Shown here one piece after another: positions 17,015-26,421 of a stretch of 64,000 nt of DNA. The DNA is from Candidatus Thorarchaeota archaeon (GTDB taxonomy: Archaea; Asgardarchaeota; Thorarchaeia; Thorarchaeales; Thorarchaeaceae). The stretch's first letter is position 1; every line of letters begins with the position of its first letter. The notes beneath the pieces are model-generated. The model searched no databases. It was given only the letters and a program-made list of their open reading frames with translations, and was not told the origin of the DNA. A program made the translations under genes and the position numbers. Location of the stretch: positions 124,001-188,000 of the forward strand of contig JAFGAR010000081.1 in assembly GCA_016933575.1 (NCBI GenBank). The letters run 5' to 3'.

Positions 17015-18568
17015 CTAAGGCTGGCGACGTCGATATACTAGGATTAAGACGATGACCACTCCTGCCACTACGACTCCTCCTATCACAAGCGATTCCAGTG
17101 GAAAAGATGCTGTGGTTTGAGTAGTCGTTGTTGTTGCTCCAACAGTTGTGAAGACAAAACGGTCGTGGCTCCAGACCTCATCTGAATTCATTGCGTAAAC
17201 ATCAAGTGTATGTAATCCATTGGCATTTGGAAGACCGATTAGTTCTGTTTGATTTGCAACTGAATCCCAGCAATAGTATTTCTCAATTGGAATTTCACTA
17301 AAGTATATCTCTGGTAGTGTGTTAGGTTGTTTTGAGCTTCCATTCCAGATTGCTCGAAGTGCTATCTCAATTGGTCCTGTGTAAGGCAGCTGATAGTTGT
17401 GGCCTATTTCACCACTCAGTTTGACAGAAGATATGTTCACATGGTTGTAACTCGAATCAACTCTAGTGTAATGATAGTATGCACCACCCCATTGAGTATA
17501 AACTAATGGCGCACCTCCACCGCCAGATATGATATGTACGAGGCCATTTACTGTGAGTCTATTGAACAAGTGATCGTGACCACATATGTATGCAGTAACA
17601 TTGTGTTCTTCGAAGAGTTGTTGCAGTCTAATTCTCTCATCTGGTTTACTGTCAATAGAATCGCCTAGATGATTCAATGGGTACATTGGACGATGTCCGA
17701 TTACATATTTCATTGGGCAATCCGTGGATTCGAGGTCGTTGACCAACCAATTGTATTGATCGCCTGTAATCCTTCCTTCTAAATACTGCTGTTCTGTGTC
17801 CAAGAAAATGAAATGAACTCCTGCATAGTCAAATGAGAAATATGTAGATGGCTCGTCATACTGCTCAAATGCGTCAAAGTAATAATCGAGATTAAGTGTT
17901 CCAGTCTTAGCACCAGTATCATGGTTACCGAGAGCACCATAGATTGGTGCATAGTGGCCTATTGAATCAGATATATTAGTGAAAGCCGCCCAACCAGCGA
18001 GATTGTCTTCATGATTCTCATTGACTTCTAGGACATAGTCTCCAGACATCACAACGATATGAGGATCTTCATCTACTATCATCTGGGATAGCTCCTTGAA
18101 TTCCTCTGGTTGTATGTAGCTAACTAAGGTCGGTCGATTGTCACCAATTATGATCATTCTAAACCTAGCCCCATCCGCAGGGGCTGTCCTGAAATGATAA
18201 AGTTGGCTCTCTGTATTATTCGAGGAAACCTTGTAGAAGTACCTAGTGTCAATATCCAATCCAATCAGTGGCACACGATGGTTAATGTCAAGTGTAGTAT
18301 TCTCAATTTTTTCTATAACTGATTCATTCAGACCATACCAAACAGTAGCATTCGTCACTCCCTCAGTTCGCCAGAATATCATCGCCGACTCATTTGTGAC
18401 CATGTTGACAGTAGGTCCTCTAATAAAGAACGATGAGTCTGCTATAATTGCAGAGTCCACCAAAGATGTTATTTGAATGCCTCTGTTGCCCATCAATGTT
18501 AGGGGTATAGGACTGATAAGAATTGCCAATAGCATTAGAGGCAACCAGGTGCGAGACAAAAATATCAC
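17015..18568 (-). CDS. Surface-anchored metallophosphoesterase (purple acid phosphatase-like)
   Basis: A 517-residue exported protein. The N-terminus has a hydrophobic signal segment (LPLMLLAILISPIPLTLM). A fibronectin-like domain follows (about residues 50-125), as in purple acid phosphatases. Then comes a calcineurin-type phosphoesterase with the metal motifs in order: GDNRP, MSGDYV, GALGNHD and GHDHLFNR. The C-terminus has a threonine-rich linker, a single membrane helix and RRRQP, so the enzyme should face outward. Substrate is unknown; phosphate scavenging or cell-surface phosphoester cleavage is likely. The start codon is GTG. Confidence 0.88.
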   Translation of the reverse strand: MIFLSRTWLPLMLLAILISPIPLTLMGNRGIQITSLVDSAIIADSSFFIRGPTVNMVTNESAMIFWRTEGVTNATVWYGLNESVIEKIENTTLDINHRVPLIGLDIDTRYFYKVSSNNTESQLYHFRTAPADGARFRMIIIGDNRPTLVSYIQPEEFKELSQMIVDEDPHIVVMSGDYVLEVNENHEDNLAGWAAFTNISDSIGHYAPIYGALGNHDTGAKTGTLNLDYYFDAFEQYDEPSTYFSFDYAGVHFIFLDTEQQYLEGRITGDQYNWLVNDLESTDCPMKYVIGHRPMYPLNHLGDSIDSKPDERIRLQQLFEEHNVTAYICGHDHLFNRLTVNGLVHIISGGGGAPLVYTQWGGAYYHYTRVDSSYNHVNISSVKLSGEIGHNYQLPYTGPIEIALRAIWNGSSKQPNTLPEIYFSEIPIEKYYCWDSVANQTELIGLPNANGLHTLDVYAMNSDEVWSHDRFVFTTVGATTTTTQTTASFPLESLVIGGVVVAGVVIVLILVYRRRQP

Positions 18569-18814
18569 CGTATACTATAAGCAAAATGTTTCTAATAAAT
18601 CATAGGCTCAACTGGCTCCTCGAAATGAATATGATATTAATGGAATCTTGCGAATACCGGCTTTTTACATGTAGTTTCAATTACATGTTTTACATTCTCA
18701 CGGACCAGTGAATTATGGCTCTACTTGGTAGAATCAGAAGTACTTACAGAGTTGAAGGTTCGCCTGAACGAGGATTCACGGTTACACTCTGATTTCTTCA
18801 TTATGAAAAAGACG

Positions 18815-19789
18815 TCAGCACGCATTAGTATTCATCTCAGGTGCCCAATAATAGAATTGCTTATAGTATACATCTTCAAATCCAAATTTCCTGTAGAGTT
18901 TCTTTGCTGGAAGATTTGTTATTGACATATCCAGAGTCACATTGGCAAATCCACTATCTTTCAATGCCTTTAGTGCGCTAACAAGTAGATATTGGCCTAG
19001 TCCTTTTCTTCTAGCGTTTGGAACAAGCCCAATCGGTCCAATCTCTGGTTCGTTATCTTTTTCACGTGTTATGACAAAACCAACGACTTTCTCCTGGCTC
19101 ACAAGTACTAGTGATGCATCTTCAATGTGAGGTTTTGATTTGTCAAAGAAATACTGGATTGTTATCTTTTGTTCCTCAAGACTCATAGAGGAAAACAGAC
19201 CGTCTTTGCTATCCTCGAATGCCTGATATCCTGGCGTTTCCAATAATTCATAAGGCATCTCAGAGAATTTCCGGGTCTGATATCCTTGAGGTAGATCTAG
19301 TTGAGGCAGATCAACTGCTGTCAGGTCTGACTCCATATGAACTTCTTCCGCAGCAAATTGAAAACCTGCTGCTCTATACCATTTGACATACTTTTCTGAA
19401 CATGCTCTGTGTGCAGGAGTTGGTAGTTTAAATTCGACTTCAAGTCGAGTATGCCCAATTTCCGTTATACTCTTTTTTGCTATTTCAATGAGTGATAATG
19501 CAATCTCTTTGGGATTACGTGATTTGTCTATGATTGGCAGAAATCCTTCAATGAAAGCCATCAGGGGGAATGCAATATAATAGTAAATGCATCCCACTAT
19601 GTTTCCGTTTTCCCCTATTCCAGTTAGTATCTGATATTCATCGTTCATAGATATCTTCTCAAAGAAATCTACAACGGATTCCATATCTCTATTGGACTCC
19701 AGTGGCGTTTTCTCTCTTGCCGTTACGAAAATCCTTGCGAGTGAATGACAATCTTCCTTACTTAGTTTCCTTGATTCTATTTTAAACAT
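18815..19789 (-). CDS. GNAT-family acetyltransferase, two-domain
   Basis: A protein of about 324 residues with a C-terminal GNAT domain: IGLVPNARRKGLGQYLLVSALKAL is the acetyl-CoA binding motif A (R-x-x-G-x-G/A) and LPAKKLYRKFGFEDV is motif B. The first half has a weaker second GNAT-like unit (ILTGIGENGNIVGCIYYYI and a following helix). Such tandem enzymes acetylate small molecules or protein amines; the acceptor is unknown. ATG at 19789 is preferred over GTG at 19798. Confidence 0.85.
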   Translation of the reverse strand: MFKIESRKLSKEDCHSLARIFVTAREKTPLESNRDMESVVDFFEKISMNDEYQILTGIGENGNIVGCIYYYIAFPLMAFIEGFLPIIDKSRNPKEIALSLIEIAKKSITEIGHTRLEVEFKLPTPAHRACSEKYVKWYRAAGFQFAAEEVHMESDLTAVDLPQLDLPQGYQTRKFSEMPYELLETPGYQAFEDSKDGLFSSMSLEEQKITIQYFFDKSKPHIEDASLVLVSQEKVVGFVITREKDNEPEIGPIGLVPNARRKGLGQYLLVSALKALKDSGFANVTLDMSITNLPAKKLYRKFGFEDVYYKQFYYWAPEMNTNAC

Positions 19790-20078
19790 CACAATCACGA
19801 TCCATAGTGAGTGACTCTTTTTGATTCTTTAACTGCTTTGCATAATCATTCTGGGTTGAATCATTAGTACTTCGACCCACGTAAGAAGTTGACCATTCAT
19901 GTCGATAATCAATACAATGGCATTGTTGCTTCCTTACATACTATTGTATTCAAGGACTATGTTCTACACTTTATTATGATACTGTAATCTGGTCAATATA
20001 TTGAACGATTCCTAGGTGTCTTTCCAACGATGATGGTTATTACCACGAAAAAGATACGTTATTTCATTACCAGATAGA

Positions 20079-21380
20079 TTGCTCTATAAGTCAGAATTCT
20101 CTCGAATTATTGCTGATGTAGATTTGGCTGTGACTTCTTGGATTCCTCTGATTGCATTGATTATTGTCTTCATTCTGATTATCCTAAGAAAGGTCGGAAG
20201 CTTCAAGGTCAAGATCTGGCAGGCTATGGCCCTTGGTGCACTATTGGTTTTATTGACAGGTCAAATCTCACCTGTTGATGCACTCTACTCAGTCAATATT
20301 GATGTCATGCTCTTTCTCTTTGGCATGTTTGTCGTGGGAGAATCAATGCAGAGGAGTGGGTATCTCAATAGTTTATCCTACAGACTGTTTCGAAGAGCGA
20401 AGAGTGTAAATCATCTCATACTCCTTATCCTTTTTCCAATTGGTCTTCTCTCAGCAATTCTCATGAATGATACCTTGGCGATAATTGGTACTCCTGTAGT
20501 TCTTTCCATATCAAGGAAACAGAACATCTCATCCAAATTGCTACTAATGACTCTGGCTATTGCTGTTACAACGGGAAGTGTTTTGAGTCCAATAGGGAAC
20601 CCACAGAATCTTCTCATAGCAAATTCTGAGCCACTGACCAATCCATTCATCTCGTTTCTTCAGTACCTTCTTATTCCTTCTTTGATTTGCTTGGCTCTTG
20701 CATTCATTGTGTTGAAGATATTTTTCAGGAAAGAATTCTATAAACAGATTGAACCAAACAACAACGATGAATCAAATTCGGATCATCAGCTGATTATACT
20801 ATCAAAGACTGCTCTGGCAATACTTGTAATTCTAATTCTGGTAAAAATCAATCTGGCACTATTTTGGCCGGTATTAGAATTGCAGCTTGCTCTCATTGCA
20901 ATCATCGCTGCAGTACCGATTATTGTAATCAGTCGACAGAGAATCCAAATTCTCAAGAATATCGATTGGTCAACCTTGCTGTTCTTCGTATCGATGTTTA
21001 TTCTTATGTCAAGTGTCTGGCAGAGTGGCGTTTTTCAAGAGCTGATTGTCAATCTCACATTAGATGTTACATCGATTCCCGTAATCCTTGTACTTGGTAC
21101 CCTTCTAAGTCAATTGATATCCAATGTTCCGCTTGTTGCACTGTATCTACCCCTGCTGACCGTTTCAGGCGCATCAATTCCACAATTAATGGCACTAGCA
21201 GCTGGAAGTACCATAGCTGGTAACATGCTTATCCTTGGAGCAGCTAGCAATGTAATAATAATTCAAAATGCTGAGAAGCAAGGAGCCACCCTCACATTCT
21301 TCGAATTTGCTAAGGTTGGAATACCCCTTATCATTCTACAGATGATGGTATACCTTCTCTTTTTAGGATTCATGTTCTAA
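20079..21380 (+). CDS. ArsB/NhaD-superfamily anion or sodium transporter
   Basis: A 433-residue integral membrane protein with about eleven membrane segments. Family features include NIDVMLFLFGMFVVGESMQRSG, the first-half SAILMNDTLAIIGTPVVL signature, GSVLSPIGNPQNLL, and the second-half repeat LLSQLISNVPLVALYLPL. These two inverted NxP/T-type motifs mark the ion transporter (IT) superfamily: ArsB, NhaD, CitM/SLC13-like. The substrate (arsenite, sodium, dicarboxylate) cannot be assigned. No arsenic-resistance regulator or reductase is nearby. Confidence 0.85.
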   Translation: MLYKSEFSRIIADVDLAVTSWIPLIALIIVFILIILRKVGSFKVKIWQAMALGALLVLLTGQISPVDALYSVNIDVMLFLFGMFVVGESMQRSGYLNSLSYRLFRRAKSVNHLILLILFPIGLLSAILMNDTLAIIGTPVVLSISRKQNISSKLLLMTLAIAVTTGSVLSPIGNPQNLLIANSEPLTNPFISFLQYLLIPSLICLALAFIVLKIFFRKEFYKQIEPNNNDESNSDHQLIILSKTALAILVILILVKINLALFWPVLELQLALIAIIAAVPIIVISRQRIQILKNIDWSTLLFFVSMFILMSSVWQSGVFQELIVNLTLDVTSIPVILVLGTLLSQLISNVPLVALYLPLLTVSGASIPQLMALAAGSTIAGNMLILGAASNVIIIQNAEKQGATLTFFEFAKVGIPLIILQMMVYLLFLGFMF

Positions 21381-21395
21381 ATCTGCTTTTTCTAT

Positions 21396-22469
21396 CTAAG
21401 TTGTCCAGAACACCCATCCGTCATCCATCATTTCGCCCACTAATCTTCCCTTTTTCTCCCATCGTTTTACTGTCGTATAGATCATCTTATCCCTTCCTTT
21501 AGCTCTAGGGTCTTTTTCAATAAGTGTTCTCATGATTTCATCCATTGATCGTTTTTCTGGTAGTTTGAAATAGCCATTCAGTATGAGACCGGAAAGGGAC
21601 TTGGACGCTGACCAAGGATCTGGTTTCTCTGCTACATCAACCTCTAGCTTGTCTCTTGCTTCTTTGAACCTCTTTTCTAGTGTATCCAGAGAAACACCGA
21701 CTACATCAATCCTATCCAGATCGCCTATTCCAAGTTTCTTCTCTACAAAGGCCTGAATCAACTCGTTCTTCTGGAGTTTAATACCAGCGAGATGCAATCC
21801 TAACGCTTCGACTGCTACTGCATCACGTCCAACAAACAGGAAATCTGTCCTTATTTTGGCACTCTTGCCCTTAAAGAACTGAGAGAAGTATGTGGCATCA
21901 AGTACTGCGAGATCAATACCGCCTACTGTTTCATAGAGCGTTGTCAAGAGATTGAAGAAGATCTCGGCCTTATGGTATTGAACTTTCTTTCTCGTAGGTG
22001 GTAGACCAAAGAGATTCTTGAGAATGCTTCCCCTTGTGTATGACCTCATGACATGCGTGTCCACAAACACACGCGGCTTTAAGACCAATTTGGCAAGATC
22101 TATGGTGACCTTCCTAATTGGATTAGGCACTTCAACAGGAACCGTTTCAATCTCATCTGAGAGATTTACTGGGATGACAGAATCCGAGAATAATTTCTCC
22201 CATACCTTCAGTCGATCCGTTCCTGTTCCTTGATAGTTATCAGTTTCAACAAGGTATTTCTTCGGAGTATGCTTGAAGGCTTTAATGATTCCGTCAACCG
22301 TTTCAACTGTTGAGTACCAACCACTCTCAGGATAGAATACACCTACCTTGATAGCGACATCCCGGTTCGGGACATCGATATCATCTATCCCTCCTATCAG
22401 ATCGCAAGCTTCTCTTACAGCATTGCGTCTATGTTTACTCAAGTCTATAGCTGCTACGATTGATTTCAT
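21396..22469 (-). CDS. DUF362-domain protein
   Basis: A 357-residue protein with the DUF362 plan: VAIKVGVFYPESGWYS near the start, YLVETDNYQGTG, KVTIDLAKLVLKPRVFVDTHVMRSY, then LAVLDATYFSQ and FVGRDAVAVEALGLHLAGI. Those last two segments are the family's conserved 'D-x-x-x-x-G' and 'D-x-V-A-x-D/E' regions. Unlike many DUF362 proteins it has no ferredoxin (4Fe-4S) motif. The C-terminal ~60 residues look like a winged helix. Function is unknown. ATG at 22469 has GAGAGG upstream; an ATG at 22505 lacks a ribosome site. Confidence 0.7.
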   Translation of the reverse strand: MKSIVAAIDLSKHRRNAVREACDLIGGIDDIDVPNRDVAIKVGVFYPESGWYSTVETVDGIIKAFKHTPKKYLVETDNYQGTGTDRLKVWEKLFSDSVIPVNLSDEIETVPVEVPNPIRKVTIDLAKLVLKPRVFVDTHVMRSYTRGSILKNLFGLPPTRKKVQYHKAEIFFNLLTTLYETVGGIDLAVLDATYFSQFFKGKSAKIRTDFLFVGRDAVAVEALGLHLAGIKLQKNELIQAFVEKKLGIGDLDRIDVVGVSLDTLEKRFKEARDKLEVDVAEKPDPWSASKSLSGLILNGYFKLPEKRSMDEIMRTLIEKDPRAKGRDKMIYTTVKRWEKKGRLVGEMMDDGWVFWTT

Positions 22470-22685
22470 TCTAGCAACGCCTCTCTGAGAACACACCCTA
22501 GTCATGGCTTATTCTTAATTCATTCACTCGAAAGCCCCGAGCTAGAGGAATAGAAGCGTGACCTGAATGAATTTGTTCCTACCAGATCTGTTACGCTTTG
22601 TTGCAGAGTCTTTCTATGGTTGATTCAGTTGCCCCTGCAATTCATTATCACGTTTTCTTTCTCCTCTTCCAAGGCAAACGCAAGA

Positions 22686-23012
22686 TCAGTAACAAAGTCC
22701 AGGACCTCCAAGACACAGGAGTATTGCACTAATCAAATTGGAATTATTAGCAGGATTTTCAAGAGGATAAACTGTCAACCATGCTATCAATCCAACTACG
22801 ATTATTGAAACCACGACTGCTATGATAGTGTTGACAACAAAGTCACCGGCAGCCATACAATAATATGAGCAGTAATTCCTTCTGAAAGCTCCACCTACAT
22901 AGGCTCGCTGTTCAAAGGTTGTTAGTTGGCCACACCACGCACATCTCTGTGTAGTGTCACCATATGCTCCTCGTCTTGGATAATGTGGATATTCTGAATG
23001 CCTCTCACTCAC
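22686..23012 (-). CDS. Small zinc-finger membrane protein
   Basis: A 108-residue protein. An N-terminal soluble part has CAWCGQ and, about 20 residues on, NYCSYYC, a four-cysteine arrangement that could bind zinc. A long membrane helix (VVNTIIAVVVSIIVVGLIAW) and a second hydrophobic stretch follow. I do not recognise a family. It is transcribed in the same direction as its neighbours but separated by over 100 bases on each side. Confidence 0.55.
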   Translation of the reverse strand: MSERHSEYPHYPRRGAYGDTTQRCAWCGQLTTFEQRAYVGGAFRRNYCSYYCMAAGDFVVNTIIAVVVSIIVVGLIAWLTVYPLENPANNSNLISAILLCLGGPGLCY

Positions 23013-23127
23013 GTTTGGATACTGCCTCCACGATACCTAGTTTCCATGTACCTATTATTTTGAAGGCTCTTAAATCTGCAGAGTGTCACTATCAACTATC
23101 AGTCCAGGATCTCCAATGTTATAGGGA

Positions 23128-24309
23128 CTATACCTCTTGACTCTTCAGCTGGGCAATCTTCTCTCTTACTTTGTCTAACTCGCGAACTCGTTTCTGAATG
23201 GCATCTTCTGTCTTGTTAATATTCTTCTGTATGTTTTTCACACGGTCTTCAATATTAGAGACTTCCTTCTTACGCCGTTTTTCTGCTGTATCAAATTCAG
23301 CTTTAGCATCATCCCATTCTTGCTTAGCAAGACGCATCTGTTCATTTACACTCTCATAGTGAATTCTCTTGACCTCAGCTTTATTATGACTCTCTCGCAC
23401 TCTCGCATCGAATTGAGAGCTGATTGCAATCTGGTTTGCAGTTGTCTGTTGCAATTCCATATGTAGACTAGAAAGATTTGAGATGAGATCTTTGATCTTA
23501 TGGTCTTGAAGGTCTTCTGGTTCCGTTATGCATGTTAATACTGCATCTATTTTTTCTCTTGAGGTATCCTTGATCTTTCTTTCTGCTGTTGCGAGTAATT
23601 CTTCAATTGTTGGTTCAGGAGTACTCCCAACCTTTTGCGGTTTCACACCCGGTCTTGAAACAGGGGGCACAGGCAGATCTGGAACCCTCTCTACCTTCTT
23701 AGCTGATACTGTAGGTTCTTGTACTTCAGAATGTACTGGCGGTGGTTGTTCAATCGGTCGTTGAATTACGTGGGTCATAGGTGTTTCTTCTGTAAGAGTA
23801 TCTCTGGGTCTGACATTCGGTATTGAAGGTGGTGATGGAGTTGGTTTTGCTTCCATACCCATTGATGATGCTGGTGAGGGGGTTTCTGATTGGGTAGGTA
23901 TCCTCTCCATAAGTTCTCTTACCTCACTTGCCCTGAGCATTCTGGTCTCAACAATCCCTTCTCCTTCTTCTTGGATACCGACTTCTTCAGCCTTGGCAAA
24001 TGCTTCTCTTGCCTTTTCCATCTCAGATTTGCCTTTACTTGAAGAGGTCGTTCTCATCCTGTCCGGAGATACTTCACTGGGTCTTACCCAACGATCATCC
24101 GTTGTGACTTTTGTCGAATCTGTTTTAGATGCTATAGGTTGATCTGGAATCTTTTCTGGAGTCTTGACCTCAGAACTCCCGATCCTATTACCTGGGGCTG
24201 CTGGTTTAACAGTAGGTTCTTCCGTTGAAGAATAGAGTGATTTTCCACAACGAACACAATGGCTTCGCGTAGGATTGTTAGCCTTCCCACAACTTGGACA
24301 TATTCTCAA
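23128..24309 (-). CDS. Zinc-ribbon protein with long coiled coil
   Basis: A 393-residue protein. Residues 4-22 are a CPSC...CVRC zinc ribbon of the double-ribbon type common in archaea. A proline/serine-rich, low-complexity linker covers about residues 25-240. Residues ~240-393 form a highly charged coiled coil (for example KAEFDTAEKRRKKEVSNIED). No enzymatic motif is present, so a scaffold or adaptor role is likely. The start is TTG with GGGGATG upstream. The linker is rich in Pro, Thr and Ser, which suggests disorder. Confidence 0.65.
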   Translation of the reverse strand: MRICPSCGKANNPTRSHCVRCGKSLYSSTEEPTVKPAAPGNRIGSSEVKTPEKIPDQPIASKTDSTKVTTDDRWVRPSEVSPDRMRTTSSSKGKSEMEKAREAFAKAEEVGIQEEGEGIVETRMLRASEVRELMERIPTQSETPSPASSMGMEAKPTPSPPSIPNVRPRDTLTEETPMTHVIQRPIEQPPPVHSEVQEPTVSAKKVERVPDLPVPPVSRPGVKPQKVGSTPEPTIEELLATAERKIKDTSREKIDAVLTCITEPEDLQDHKIKDLISNLSSLHMELQQTTANQIAISSQFDARVRESHNKAEVKRIHYESVNEQMRLAKQEWDDAKAEFDTAEKRRKKEVSNIEDRVKNIQKNINKTEDAIQKRVRELDKVREKIAQLKSQEV

Positions 24310-24439
24310 TCAAGAATCATCCCCTAATCGTAGGTCTACCTATTCGAATCATACACTGTAAAGGTTTTCCATAGCAATTTCAGTAGGCATGAATTCTTAC
24401 TATTGTAGTATCCCCTTGAGAATCTGAAACGATTGCACA

Positions 24440-25882
24440 CTATTGGGACTCTTTGTAACCTGCTTGTTCTCTTGCAATCTTAAGAGGTGGTTTGATATCC
24501 TTTGGTACTGGCGATTTGTACACTCTGCCTGCTTTTCTTGTTACGAACTCATCTTGTACCTTCTTTAGGACCTCTGGCTCTGTGATGAGATCAATGACAG
24601 ATCCTACCATAGCCTTTGCGGCAAACAAGAGTGACTTATGTCCAATTCCTGCACCACTGCATGCAACAACCTGCCAAGAATGGGCTCCTATCCCCAATAC
24701 GTACGTAGAAGTAGTGAATTCCATGGTCGGAGTGACCCAACTCACATCTCCGACATCTGTCGATCCTGGCCAGACAATACCTTCATCCCACGGGTCCATG
24801 ATCTCGGTATCAATCACTTCATCAATAAGACCTTGCCATCCAGGTCTCTTTGACAGTCTCAATTCTTCAATCTTGTCTTCCCTTGGTACAGTCGTTGAAA
24901 TCTCTTCAGCGAATTTCAGATCTTGCTTTGAATATTCTGGAGTTCCTATCTCTCTCATGTTTGCTGTGACAACATCGCTTAGGCCCTTGTTTGGAAGAAC
25001 ATTATACACACCTTCGATGAACTCGACTTTGTGAGTTGTCCTTGCCATTAAATCTGCACCATCTGCAATTTTCAATACCCACTCATAGATATGATCGACT
25101 TGTTCTCGTTCTGGAGCACGTACATAATGCCAACTCCGTGCATATGGCGGTACAACATTAGGTTGCATTCCGCCGTCCTCAACAACATAATGAATTCGTG
25201 CCTCTTGGACAATGTGTTCTCTCATGAAGTTGATACCAACATTCATCAGCTCCACTGCATCAAGTGCACTCTTACCGAGAAATGGTGTGTAAGCTGCATG
25301 CGAAGACACTCCATGAAAATGAAACTTGACAGAATTGATAGCCAGACTACTTCCTATACCTGCGACATTGGAACTGCCAGGGTGATGGCTTAGTACTGCA
25401 TCCACATCATCGTACAGTCCATCCCGAACCATGAACATCTTTCCACTATAGGTCTCCTCAGCTGGAGTGCCATAGAACCTGATTGTACCTTTGCTACCAT
25501 TCTTCTCCATAGCGATTTTTGCAGCAATTGCTGCACCCAATGCACTCACTCCATGGATATTATGACCGCATCCATGTCCTGGAGCCCCTTGAACGATGGG
25601 TTCTCTGTGCGTTGTCACTTTCTGAGATAGTCCGGGGAGTGCATCGTACTCTCCCTGAACCCCGATGATTGGCTTTCCACTACCCCATGATGCAACGAAT
25701 GCAGTGGGCATCTCTGCAACTCCTCTTCTGACCTTGAACCCATTTTCTTCAAGTGATTTTGCCAGAATCTCTGATGATTTGTATTCAACAAGTCCGAGCT
25801 CTGCTAGATTCCAAATCTTATCGCTAGTTTCGATTAATTTACTCTCATTATCAGAGAGCCATTTCCAAGCAGTTTCCTTCAT
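24440..25882 (-). CDS. M20-family amidohydrolase (AbgB-like)
   Basis: A 480-residue metal-dependent amidohydrolase of the M20D group. Motifs in order are IGVQGEYDALPGLS, GHGCGHNIHGVSALGAA (metal-binding His/Cys region), FYGTPAEETYSGK (catalytic Glu) and ALSHHPGSSN. These and the length match the aminobenzoyl-glutamate hydrolase subunit B group, which cleaves N-acyl or N-benzoyl amino acids. No AbgA or transporter AbgT lies beside it, so the physiological substrate is open. ATG 25882 is the start. Confidence 0.9.
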   Translation of the reverse strand: MKETAWKWLSDNESKLIETSDKIWNLAELGLVEYKSSEILAKSLEENGFKVRRGVAEMPTAFVASWGSGKPIIGVQGEYDALPGLSQKVTTHREPIVQGAPGHGCGHNIHGVSALGAAIAAKIAMEKNGSKGTIRFYGTPAEETYSGKMFMVRDGLYDDVDAVLSHHPGSSNVAGIGSSLAINSVKFHFHGVSSHAAYTPFLGKSALDAVELMNVGINFMREHIVQEARIHYVVEDGGMQPNVVPPYARSWHYVRAPEREQVDHIYEWVLKIADGADLMARTTHKVEFIEGVYNVLPNKGLSDVVTANMREIGTPEYSKQDLKFAEEISTTVPREDKIEELRLSKRPGWQGLIDEVIDTEIMDPWDEGIVWPGSTDVGDVSWVTPTMEFTTSTYVLGIGAHSWQVVACSGAGIGHKSLLFAAKAMVGSVIDLITEPEVLKKVQDEFVTRKAGRVYKSPVPKDIKPPLKIAREQAGYKESQ

Positions 25883-26039
25883 TTACGAATGCTCCTATTG
25901 GGTTTCTTTTACTTGCAACAGTATATCCTTCCAATATATTATATATCTCATAAATGTGAGTGGAAACGCAAACTCCCGTAAAATGCTCAGATGCAACTTC
26001 TTATCTCAAAACGATATTTGATTATACTGGGGATTCGTG

Positions 26040-26393
26040 ATGAACAAACGAGATGCACCATGGTATAGAGAGGTCCGACTCAGCTCCGGGATGATTCTAA
26101 GGCGCGTATTTGTTCTCTTTCTCATCATTGATTTAATGGGTATGGTCTATGTGACTAGATACGTATTTGGGAACTTGGAAGATGGATTTGAATGGGGTTC
26201 TCCAGGTCATGTCTTATTCCCATTTCCCTATGAGTGGCAAACCATGGTGCCCGTCACACAACCTCTTAACCCTCTTGAAACATTCACCTATGTTCTATTC
26301 ATAGCAAATGGTCTATGGTTGCTATGGGTGACAATAGGTCTTCTCTATATTTTCTCTCCATATATTGAAAAATTCCGTAAAAGAAATGTCTGA
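26040..26393 (+). CDS. Small membrane protein, unknown
   Basis: A 117-residue protein with two membrane helices (MILRRVFVLFLIIDLMGMVYV and FTYVLFIANGLWLLWVTIGLLYIF) joined by an aromatic/proline-rich extracytoplasmic-looking loop (FPFPYEWQTMVPVTQP). The C-terminus is basic. I recognise no family. The ATG at 26040 follows a GGGG-rich site. It lies between the divergent M20 hydrolase and the convergent histidine kinase. Confidence 0.55.
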   Translation: MNKRDAPWYREVRLSSGMILRRVFVLFLIIDLMGMVYVTRYVFGNLEDGFEWGSPGHVLFPFPYEWQTMVPVTQPLNPLETFTYVLFIANGLWLLWVTIGLLYIFSPYIEKFRKRNV

Positions 26394-26421
26394 TCCATTC
26401 ACTCAATAGCCATGAGGAGAA

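Noticed and set aside
24492-25034. 180-codon frame antisense to the M20 hydrolase
   Set aside because: Antisense shadow with no ribosome site or recognisable domain.
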